Assembly: GCF_030440515.1 (NCBI RefSeq)
Contig: NZ_CP076543.1
Location: 62,001-126,000 of the forward strand
DNA: 64,000 bases
Direction: 5' to 3'
From: Streptomyces xanthophaeus
Lineage (GTDB): Bacteria; Actinomycetota; Actinomycetes; Streptomycetales; Streptomycetaceae
Shown: one piece after another, positions 48,839 through 55,899 of the stretch
Numbering within the stretch: the first letter of the stretch is position 1
How the letters are laid out: the number at the start of each line of letters is the position of its first letter
Position numbers and translations under genes: made by a program
The notes under the pieces: model-generated
What the model was told of the DNA's origin: nothing
Database searches by the model: none
Seen by the model: only the letters and a program-made list of their open reading frames with translations

Positions 48839-50206
48839 TCATGCGCCGTCGGACGCACGGCGGATCGCGTCGAGGGTGCGTGCGACGTCCTCGTCGGTCG
48901 TCGACCAGTTGCTCACCGAGATGCGCATGATGCGGCGGCCGTGCCAGGTGGAGCCGCTGATCCACGCCTCGCCTTCGTCGAGGAGGCGGGCCAGTACCCG
49001 GTCGGTGCGTTCGTCGTCGCCGAACTCGGCGCAGACCTGGGTGAAGACCACGTCGTTGAGGACGGTCGCGCCGTCGATGGCGGCGATGCCGGTGGCGAAG
49101 GCGCGGGCGTGCCGGCACAGCCGGTCGACGAGGTCGGCCACGCCCTGGCGGCCGAGGGATCTGAGGGCGGCCCATACGGTGAAGGCGCGTCCGCGGCGGG
49201 AGAGTTCGGGAACCTTGTCGACGGGGTCGCCGTGTTCGTGCTGGATGAGGTAGTCGCCCCGCTGGCCCATCGCCGACCGGAGGGCGGAGGGGTCGCGGAC
49301 GATGGCGAGGCCGCAGTCGTAGGGGACGTTCAGGGTCTTGTGGGCGTCCGTGGCCCAGGAGTCCGCCATCGCGCAGCCGTCGGTGAGGTGTGCGTGGGCC
49401 GGGGAGGCTGCCGCCCACAGGCCGAAGGCGCCGTCCACGTGCACCCACGCGTCGGCCTCGCGGGCGGCTCGGACCGCCTCCGCGAAGGGGTCGAAGGCGC
49501 CGGAGTGGATGTCACCGGCCTGGAGGATCACCAGGGTGGGGCCGGGGCCGCGGGCCGCCAGGGTGCGGCGCAGGGCCTCGGGGTCGATGCGTCCTTCCTC
49601 GTCCGCGTCGACGAGCTCGGGCCGGCCGAGCCCGAGGTAGCGCAGGGCCAGGTCGACGGCCATGTGGCGGTCCCGGCCCGCGACCACGCGTACCGGCGGC
49701 CCGCCGGCGAGTCCGTCCTGGGCCACGTTCCAGCCGGTGCGCCGCAGCACCGCGTCGCGCCCGGCGGCGAGGCAGGTGAAGTTCGCCATGGTGGCGCCCG
49801 TGGCGAAGCCGACGGCGCTGTCGGGCGGAAGGCCGAGCAGGTCGAGCAGCCAGGCGCCGGCGATCTCCTCCGCCGCCGAATAGGCGGGCGAGACCGCGCG
49901 CATGACGCAGTTCTGGTCCCAGGCGCTGACCAGCCAGTCCGCCGCGAGCGCGGCCGGCTCGGTGCCGCCGACCACGAACCCGTAGAAGCGGCCGCTGGGG
50001 AAGGCGGTGAGCCCCGGCTCGCAGGCCGTGGCCAGCAGGTCGACGACGTCGGCGGGTGTGCTCGGCGCGTCGGGCAGCTCGGCGCCGAGCGCACCCACGA
50101 TCTCGTCGACCGAGGCGCGTGCGGGAACCGGGCGGTCGGACAGGCTGGCCAGCCAGCGGACGGCATGGCCGTGCGCCTGTCGGAGCGCCGCCTCGCGCTC
50201 GTCCAT
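48839..50206 (-). CDS. PLP-dependent decarboxylase (aromatic-L-amino-acid/glutamate decarboxylase family)
   Basis: A 455-residue protein from ATG 50206. Family motifs: FPSGRFYGFVVGGTEPAALA, SPAYSAAEEIAGAWLLDLLG, GFATGATMANFTCLAAGRDA and the PLP lysine in SWATDAHKTLNVPYDCGLAI; the aspartate that binds PLP is in WVHVDGAFGLWAAAS. It releases carbon dioxide from an amino acid, or performs a related aldehyde-forming reaction. The active-site residues do not reveal the substrate. A 10-base direct repeat (CCTTGACGTG twice, 48817-48836) lies just after its stop, between it and the convergent P450. Confidence 0.88.
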   Translation of the reverse strand: MDEREAALRQAHGHAVRWLASLSDRPVPARASVDEIVGALGAELPDAPSTPADVVDLLATACEPGLTAFPSGRFYGFVVGGTEPAALAADWLVSAWDQNCVMRAVSPAYSAAEEIAGAWLLDLLGLPPDSAVGFATGATMANFTCLAAGRDAVLRRTGWNVAQDGLAGGPPVRVVAGRDRHMAVDLALRYLGLGRPELVDADEEGRIDPEALRRTLAARGPGPTLVILQAGDIHSGAFDPFAEAVRAAREADAWVHVDGAFGLWAAASPAHAHLTDGCAMADSWATDAHKTLNVPYDCGLAIVRDPSALRSAMGQRGDYLIQHEHGDPVDKVPELSRRGRAFTVWAALRSLGRQGVADLVDRLCRHARAFATGIAAIDGATVLNDVVFTQVCAEFGDDERTDRVLARLLDEGEAWISGSTWHGRRIMRISVSNWSTTDEDVARTLDAIRRASDGA

Positions 50207-50272
50207 ACCTCGGACTATGGGGCAGGCCCGGCCCGCCCGCAAGCGGCGGGCCGGGGGCAGGAGGGCGCGGGG

Positions 50273-50623
50273 TCAGTGGATGACGCTGAAGCTGCGCCAG
50301 GGCAGGCTCACGGGGGCCGTGACGTTCGAGAGGGTGGTGGCCACGTAGATCCCGTCCGCCTTGTCGGTCTTCTGGCAGTCCGGCGTCCGGTACAGGACGA
50401 TGTCGACGAGGGTGTTGTTCTCGACGTGCGTGGCCCCCTTCGGGATGCCGATCTTGTGGCAGCCGACGACCAGCGTGTTGGAGTAGCTCAGCTCGACCGG
50501 CGAGTCGTGTCCGCGGAAGGTCAGCATGCCGACGGTGCTCCGGCCCAGGCCCGAGCAGGCGCTGGCCGTCAGCAGCAGTGCTGCGACGCCCACGATGGTG
50601 CTGATACGTCGGCTGTGGGACAT
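50273..50623 (-). CDS. Small secreted lipoprotein, hypothetical
   Basis: A 116-residue protein from ATG 50623. The signal peptide with lipobox (VGVAALLLTASACSG) predicts a lipid-anchored external protein. The mature part is short, with beta-strand-like repeats (LSYSNTLVVGCHKIGIPKGA, THVENNTLVDIVLYRTPDC) and two further cysteines that could form a disulfide. No family recognised. It is separated by 149 bases from the DUF4232 lipoprotein gene upstream on the same strand, and the two may belong together. Confidence 0.75.
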   Translation of the reverse strand: MSHSRRISTIVGVAALLLTASACSGLGRSTVGMLTFRGHDSPVELSYSNTLVVGCHKIGIPKGATHVENNTLVDIVLYRTPDCQKTDKADGIYVATTLSNVTAPVSLPWRSFSVIH

Positions 50624-50772
50624 GGGCTCGGTCCTCGTCTGTGCGGTGGTGACGGTCCTTGTCCACAGCCTGACCCGGCGGGGCGCGACCGGCCTGCGCT
50701 GCTCCGCCGACCGGATGAACGAGGAACGCGGACGTGCCGGGACCGTCACCCCGGGCCCCGGGGGCGGCCCCC

Positions 50773-51432
50773 CTACAGGCTCAGCGCGTCCTCCGCGTTG
50801 TTCATCCACGCGGTCACGGAGTTCTTGCCGGGCGAGACGTACAGGCCGGGGGTCGACGCCTTCAGCGGTGTCTGCTTCAGGTCGGACTCGGTGTTCATGG
50901 TCAGCGCGATCGAGTTGACGGTCTTGCCCTTGCCGTCGTTGGCGCCGCCCATGAGCCCGGCGTAGGCCGACTGGCCCGGTTCCAGCCGGAGCGCGTCCTC
51001 GATGCCGGGGGCGGCGCCGCGCTCCGTGGCCTGGCCGTCGAGGTCGCCGAAGGTGACGATGGGGTGCCCGAGCGCCCTGCAGGCCTTGGTGCCCTTGTTG
51101 GTGATCTTCAGCAGGTAGCTGCTGGTCGTGGGCTCGGCCAGGGTCGCGGTGAAGGTCACGTCGAACGTGCTGCACGGGAACACGTCGAAGTCGGGGTCGG
51201 TCGAACCCGGCTTCGGCGGCTTCGCCGGGGTCGCGGTCTTCTTCGGCGCCGCGGACTTCGACGCGGTCGCGCTCGGGGCGGCGGTCGCGCTCCCGGTGGG
51301 GCTCGCGGTCGTCGGGCTCGCGCTGGGCGTCCCGGACCCGCCCGCCGCTCCGTCCTCGGTGGGTCCACAGGCCGTCAGGGCCAGTGCGGATACGGCGGCG
51401 AGGGCGATGGCGGCCTTGCGTACGGTGCTCAT
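50773..51432 (-). CDS. DUF4232 lipoprotein
   Basis: A 219-residue protein from ATG 51432. Signal and lipobox AVSALALTACG, then a 60-residue low-complexity linker of serine, threonine, proline and alanine that would span the cell wall, then a DUF4232 domain: YLLKITNKGTKACRALGHPI, GLMGGANDGKGKTVNSIALT and a C-terminal VTAWMNNAEDALSL. The single-strand Ig-like DUF4232 fold is common on the Streptomyces surface; function unknown. The promoter would lie in the gap to the divergent gene at 51607. Confidence 0.88.
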   Translation of the reverse strand: MSTVRKAAIALAAVSALALTACGPTEDGAAGGSGTPSASPTTASPTGSATAAPSATASKSAAPKKTATPAKPPKPGSTDPDFDVFPCSTFDVTFTATLAEPTTSSYLLKITNKGTKACRALGHPIVTFGDLDGQATERGAAPGIEDALRLEPGQSAYAGLMGGANDGKGKTVNSIALTMNTESDLKQTPLKASTPGLYVSPGKNSVTAWMNNAEDALSL

Positions 51433-51606
51433 GATGGTGGTCCCCCCTGGGGAATGCGCGGAACGCGCCGGGCTGGGCCGTGCTGGGAGCACCAGCGTCC
51501 CGTAGAAGCTTCACAGCTTGGTGACGGTGTGTCGTCGGATCGACCACGGTTGCCGTCCCCTCGAAGACGGCGGGTCCGGTCCGCGCAGCGCTTAGCATCT
51601 GGCTCC

Positions 51607-52461
51607 ATGGGGATATCGGAGGAGAACGGCCGGGCCGGCGCGTGGCGGGTCACGGTGCGGGCACGGGGGCGCAAGGCCGGTCTGCCGCCGGGCGGTCCGC
51701 CGCGTCCCGCGGGCCGGCCGCTCGCCCGGCGGCTGGATCTGCGGATCCACGGCACGGCCGGGAAGATCAGCTGCGTCGACGACTCGGGCCGCACCCGCTG
51801 GACCGCGCTCTGTTCCGGCGTCCCCAACGCCGCCCACATCTCCGGCGGCCGGGTCCTGGTCACGACGGACTCCCTCGCGTACACGCCGTGGGGCAACCTC
51901 GGCCCGGCCGTGCTGCTGGACCTGGCGGACGGCAGCCGGATCGCCGAGCTGCGCGGTGCGCGCGGCGCGGCCCTGGGCGGGGGCCGGTTCGTACTCGGCC
52001 TGGAGGGCTACGACGTCTTCGACACCTGGGCGTACGACCGCGACGGCACCCTGTACGACTCCTGGCGCAGCTACGGCCACTACGTCGTCGGGACCGGTAT
52101 CCGCGTCGTCGAGACCGACCGGAACATCCCCACCGGCAGCCGGGTGGTGCGGCTGCTGCCCGGTGGCACCGTGGAACGCGGACCGTCGCTCACCGATCCG
52201 CAGGCCCCGGAGCCGCTCGTCCTCGGGGACGGCACCCTCCTGGTGCTCGACGCCGGGGTGCTGCGCGCCGTCGGCCGCGGGCTGGAGGACACGGTCCTCG
52301 CCGAGCTGCAGACCATCGACCCCGGGGAAGCCTGGCGTCACCACGGCGCGCTCCACCGCACCGGCGACGAGATCACCGTGACCATCACCGAGCAGCACCC
52401 CGACCGGCCCGGCAAGCACAGCCACCGGACCTGGACGCTCACCCTCCATCAGGGCGGATGA
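51607..52461 (+). CDS. Hypothetical protein with propeller-like strands
   Basis: A 284-residue protein from ATG 51607. An arginine/glycine-rich N-terminus is followed by short repeated strand-turn units: GKISCVDDSGRTRWTALCSG, GRVLVTTDSLAYTPWGNLGP, AVLLDLADGSRIAEL and GTLLVLDAGVLRAVGRGLED. They suggest a small beta-propeller or PQQ-like repeat fold, though no diagnostic motif is present. No signal peptide, so probably cytosolic. It is divergent from the DUF4232 lipoprotein gene. Family not recognised. Confidence 0.7.
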   Translation: MGISEENGRAGAWRVTVRARGRKAGLPPGGPPRPAGRPLARRLDLRIHGTAGKISCVDDSGRTRWTALCSGVPNAAHISGGRVLVTTDSLAYTPWGNLGPAVLLDLADGSRIAELRGARGAALGGGRFVLGLEGYDVFDTWAYDRDGTLYDSWRSYGHYVVGTGIRVVETDRNIPTGSRVVRLLPGGTVERGPSLTDPQAPEPLVLGDGTLLVLDAGVLRAVGRGLEDTVLAELQTIDPGEAWRHHGALHRTGDEITVTITEQHPDRPGKHSHRTWTLTLHQGG

Positions 52462-52516
52462 GCGCGCGGACGCGGCCGCGGGCCCGGGGGTACCGCGGGG
52501 CCGGCCGGGCAGGCCG

Positions 52517-52777
52517 TCAGTTCGCCACGACGGTCAGGACGGCGGAGACGACGGTGACCGCGGACGCGGCCACCATCCAGTTCCGGGCCCGGCCCGACAG
52601 CACCGGGATCCCGTCGGGATCGGCCTCCGCGTCGGCGTCGGCGTCGGCGTCCTCCGATTCCTCTCCCGGCGCCCGCAGACGCGGACACGACCGGCAGGCC
52701 GGGTCGTGGACCAGTGTGTCGAGCCAGACGACACCGTCGAGCGGCGCCCGAGCGAACAGCATCCCGTCAGTTTCCAT
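52517..52777 (-). CDS. Small hypothetical protein with C-terminal membrane segment
   Basis: An 86-residue protein from ATG 52777. It has a C-x2-C pair (PACRSCPRLR), an acidic repeat (DADADADAEAD) coded by a 6-base tandem repeat, and a C-terminal hydrophobic segment (WMVAASAVTVVSAVLTVVAN) suggesting tail anchoring. No family recognised. G/C-rich third positions support coding, but the evidence is otherwise thin. Confidence 0.5.
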   Translation of the reverse strand: METDGMLFARAPLDGVVWLDTLVHDPACRSCPRLRAPGEESEDADADADAEADPDGIPVLSGRARNWMVAASAVTVVSAVLTVVAN

Positions 52778-52900
52778 AACCGGACAACGCCATGATCCGC
52801 ATCAGGCCACTGCCGGAGGCCGGACCGAGGCCCAACCGTTGCCGACCAGCCGATCACACAATGAGGTGAACGCACCGGACGGCGGCGCTGTGTGCCGGGG

Positions 52901-53401
52901 TCAGCGGCCGCGGCGGTTGTCGTAGATGGTGAGGCAGAGCGCCTTCATCGCGGTCTCCGCCCGCCCCGGATCCCCGCCGTGGTCGATGGCTTCGAGGGCG
53001 GCGGCCGCCGAGCTCCGTACCGGGTACGGCAGGCCCTCGTAGGCGGAGATGCGGTAGGCCATCGTGCGACGGGCCTCCCGCTCGGCCTCGCTCACCCCGT
53101 CGGTGGTGAGCGGGAAGACGGCGGCCTGGTAGGTCGCGATGCAGACGAGCGCGGCGTCGGCGAGGCCCTCGGCGTAGCCGTCGGCCGGGACTTCCCCGTG
53201 GTCGGGCTCGAAGAGGGCGAGGACCTGGCGGCGGGAGAAGAACGCGCCCAGCCCGGCGCCGAGTCCGGCGACGGCCGCGAAGACCACGGCCGTCAGGCGG
53301 CCGGACAGGAGCAGGCCGAGGCAGCCTCCGGCGACCGCACCGCAGGTCACCAGGACGAAGGTGATCATCAGGTGGATGCGCGCGCCGGGCGGGGACTTCA
53401 T
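52901..53401 (-). CDS. Membrane protein, hypothetical
   Basis: A 166-residue protein from ATG 53401 (an in-frame GTG at 53416 would add five residues). Two membrane segments at the N-terminus (MITFVLVTCGAVAGGCLGLL and LTAVVFAAVAGLGAGLGAFF) are followed by a helical cytosolic domain (VSEAEREARRTMAYRISAYE, PVRSSAAAALEAIDHGGDPG, ETAMKALCLTIYDNRRG). No family recognised. It sits 66 bases downstream of the RNA-ligase gene on the same strand and might be cotranscribed with it. Confidence 0.7.
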   Translation of the reverse strand: MKSPPGARIHLMITFVLVTCGAVAGGCLGLLLSGRLTAVVFAAVAGLGAGLGAFFSRRQVLALFEPDHGEVPADGYAEGLADAALVCIATYQAAVFPLTTDGVSEAEREARRTMAYRISAYEGLPYPVRSSAAAALEAIDHGGDPGRAETAMKALCLTIYDNRRGR

Positions 53402-53467
53402 GGCAGCAGTATGCACAGTGCCGTTGGCGCCGGGGGAATCCGGCGGGCCGCCCCCGCGGCGGCGGTG

Positions 53468-54469
53468 TCAGGCACGGCGGTCGGCGGCGTCGAAGCGGGC
53501 CAGGGTCAGGGCTCCGGCGTGCAGGCATTCCTCCAGGGCGCGGTACGTCGTCCCGTCCAGGCCGCCCAGCGCCTGCGCCACCTCCTCGGTGGCGTCCCGG
53601 GCGATCTCGGTGGCCAGGTCCGACGGCGGGGTGCGGGGTCCCAGCTTGCTCACGGCCGATGCGGCCCGGGCCGGGGTGAGCAGGCCGGTGCCGTGGGCGA
53701 GCAGCCAGCCGGGGACTCCTGCCGCGCCTTCGGCCGGCGCCTGGTAGGGGCGCGAGCCGTCGAACCGTTCGTCCTCGGCGAAGGCGGGCTGCTTGAACTT
53801 GGCCATGGGCCGGCCGGGTCCGCGGGATCCGTCGGCCGGCTTGACGACGAGGCCCTCGGCGAGGTTGTCGGGCAGCGCGGGCAGTCCCAGCAGTCCGGGC
53901 AGCCGGGTGGGGAAAACCGCCGGCAGTTCCTGGAGGCGCCCGAGCGGGCCTTCGGCGAGCAGCGGGACGCAGAGCAGCCCCGCCCCGGCGGCCGCCGCGC
54001 GCAGCGCCCGGTCCCCGACCCAGCAGGTGCCGTCGTCGTCGGTGACGGTGGCGTCGAACGGGAGCCAGAGGAGTTCGGGTGCGTACCAGACGCCGGTCTG
54101 GACGGGCTCGGCCCCCGGTGTGGCGGGTACGTCGGGGTGGGGGTAGCGGCCGCCGGCGAGTTCGCCGTAGACGGTGACGACCGCGGAGGCCGCGGCTCCG
54201 CCGTCCTCGCGCAGGCTCTGCGCGCAGCGGGCCGCGGCGACCGCCAGCGCGGGCCAGATCCGGCCGACGCCGAAGAAGTCGTCCAGTCCGCCGTCCGTGA
54301 GCAGTTCGCGCCGCTTGGCGGGGTGCGCACCCGACGCGTCGCACACGACGGCGAAGTTGGCGCCGTGGATCTTCTCGTGGGCGACCCAGTTCCGCCCGCG
54401 GGCCTCTCCCAGCCGGGTGTTGGCGGGGATCTTCGGGTACGGGGTCCAGAGGCGGGATTCGGGGTGCAC
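53468..54469 (-). CDS. RNA ligase, Rnl2/editing-ligase-like
   Basis: About 333 residues, taking GTG 54469 as start (VHPESRLWTPYPKIPANTR). The nucleotidyltransferase motif I is WVAHEKIHGANFAVV with Lys33 as the adenylation site. Motif III-like VVTVYGELAGGRYPHPDV, motif IV LAEGLVVKPADGS and motif V MAKFKQPAFAEDE all follow in order. It would seal RNA 5'-phosphate/3'-hydroxyl ends using ATP. The C-terminal third (about 230-333) is helical and not typical of T4 Rnl2. No polynucleotide kinase, RtcA or toxin gene is next to it, so the RNA target, perhaps a cleaved tRNA, is unknown. Confidence 0.82.
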   Translation of the reverse strand: MHPESRLWTPYPKIPANTRLGEARGRNWVAHEKIHGANFAVVCDASGAHPAKRRELLTDGGLDDFFGVGRIWPALAVAAARCAQSLREDGGAAASAVVTVYGELAGGRYPHPDVPATPGAEPVQTGVWYAPELLWLPFDATVTDDDGTCWVGDRALRAAAAGAGLLCVPLLAEGPLGRLQELPAVFPTRLPGLLGLPALPDNLAEGLVVKPADGSRGPGRPMAKFKQPAFAEDERFDGSRPYQAPAEGAAGVPGWLLAHGTGLLTPARAASAVSKLGPRTPPSDLATEIARDATEEVAQALGGLDGTTYRALEECLHAGALTLARFDAADRRA

Positions 54470-54595
54470 CGGACGATGGTAGCGAGGGCCTCGGCGAAGC
54501 TCCCGGGTTTGTTTTCCACCTGCCCGGCATGATCGGCAGGACACCCCTTAAGGTGGCCCTGAAGATCCACATCCTGATGCGGGAGGAATCCGGTC

Positions 54596-54928
54596 GTGTT
54601 CGCCGTGATCTACCGGTGGCGGCTCCGGCCGGGCATGGAGCAGCAGTTCACCGAGGGCTGGCACCGGGTGACGGCCGCCATCCACGCGCGGTGCGGCAGC
54701 TACGGGTCCCGGCTGCACCGGGCGGACGACGGTACGTGGGTGGCGTATGCCCGCTGGCCCGACGAGGAGGCGCGGGAACGCTGTTCGGCGGCCGACCCGC
54801 AGGGCGTCGAGATGATGGTGGAGGCGATCGCGGAGCGGCTGCCGGAGACGCGGATGCAGATCGTCGACGACATGCTCGCGGAACCCGCCGGTGGCCCGGT
54901 ACCGGCGCCCGGACCGCGCGCCGGCTGA
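54596..54928 (+). CDS. Antibiotic-biosynthesis-monooxygenase-like (ABM) fold protein
   Basis: A 110-residue protein from GTG 54596, GGGAGG nine bases upstream. The N-terminal FAVIYRWRLRPGMEQQFTEG and WHRVTAAIHARCGSYGSRLH, then GTWVAYARWPDEEARERC, fit a dimeric alpha/beta-barrel ABM domain. ABM proteins include cofactor-free oxygenases and heme-handling proteins; most small ones in Streptomyces are uncharacterised. It is not near a biosynthetic cluster. It starts 126 bases from the divergent RNA-ligase start. Confidence 0.7.
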   Translation: MFAVIYRWRLRPGMEQQFTEGWHRVTAAIHARCGSYGSRLHRADDGTWVAYARWPDEEARERCSAADPQGVEMMVEAIAERLPETRMQIVDDMLAEPAGGPVPAPGPRAG

Positions 54929-54977
54929 GGCGAAACCCCTTGGTCGCCGGGGTGTTGGCGCTCTAGCATCACGCCTC

Positions 54978-55865
54978 ATGCCTATGAACGAAGAGATGAT
55001 CGAACGTGCTCTGGACCGGATCGGTGCGGGCTACGTGTTCCCCGACAAGGCCGTTGTCATCGAGGCCGCGATACGGAGCCGCCTCGCGGCGGGTGCGTAC
55101 GAGGGCCTGGACGGCCCCGCGCTCTGCGAGGCGGTGACGGCCGACCTCCAGGAGGTCTGCCCGGACAAGCACCTGCGCCTGCTGTGGACGGACGAGCCGC
55201 AGTCGCTGGACCCGGTGGACGAGGACGGCGGGGAGGCCGCGTTCCTCGCGCTGCTCCGGGCGGAGAACCAGGGGATCCAGCGCGTCGAGCGGCTGGAGGG
55301 GAACATCGGGCTCATCGAGCTCCGGTGGATCGCGAGCGCCGTCGAGGGCGCGAGCGCGATCGGCGCGGCCATGCAGCTGGTCGCGCACAGCTCCGCCCTG
55401 GTCCTGGACCTCCGCGGCTGCCGCGGCGGGGCTCCGGAGGGCGCCGCGATGTGGTGCAGCTACTTCTTCCCCGACGACCAGGTGCACCTGAACGACATCT
55501 ACGACCGGTCCTCCGACACGACCCGCCAGTACTGGACGGTCGGGCATCTTCCGGCTCCGCGCTATCTGGACCGGCCGGTGCACATCCTCACGAGCGAGTT
55601 CACCTTCTCCGGCGGCGAGGACGTGGCGTACACCCTCCAGGCGCAGGGGCGGGCCGTCGTGGCCGGTGCCACGACCCGGGGCGGCGCCCATCCGACGGCC
55701 CGGCACGCGGTCGCCGAGCACGTGCTCGTGACGGTGCCGACGGCGCGCACGATCAACACCGTCACGGGCGGCAACTGGGAGGGCGTCGGAGTCGTCCCCG
55801 ACGTCCGGGTCCCGGCGGAGCAGGCGCTCGAGACGGCGCTGAAGGCCCTTCGGCCGGCCGTCTGA
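54978..55865 (+). CDS. S41 family peptidase (IRBP-like)
   Basis: A 295-residue protein from ATG 54978. The N-terminal helical domain (MIERALDRIGAGYVFPDKAV, LCEAVTADLQEVCPDKHLRL) is that of interphotoreceptor-retinoid-binding-protein-like S41 proteins. The catalytic part has LVLDLRGCRGGAPEGAAMW and the nucleophile motif TSEFTFSGGEDVAYTLQAQG with Ser211 and Glu214. The C-terminal GGNWEGVGVVPDVRVPAEQA completes the fold. No signal peptide is seen, so it seems cytosolic, unlike CtpA-type wall proteases. Substrate unknown. Confidence 0.88.
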   Translation: MPMNEEMIERALDRIGAGYVFPDKAVVIEAAIRSRLAAGAYEGLDGPALCEAVTADLQEVCPDKHLRLLWTDEPQSLDPVDEDGGEAAFLALLRAENQGIQRVERLEGNIGLIELRWIASAVEGASAIGAAMQLVAHSSALVLDLRGCRGGAPEGAAMWCSYFFPDDQVHLNDIYDRSSDTTRQYWTVGHLPAPRYLDRPVHILTSEFTFSGGEDVAYTLQAQGRAVVAGATTRGGAHPTARHAVAEHVLVTVPTARTINTVTGGNWEGVGVVPDVRVPAEQALETALKALRPAV

Positions 55866-55899
55866 CCCGCGCGGTGCCCGGTCCGGCCGTCAGGGGCCG

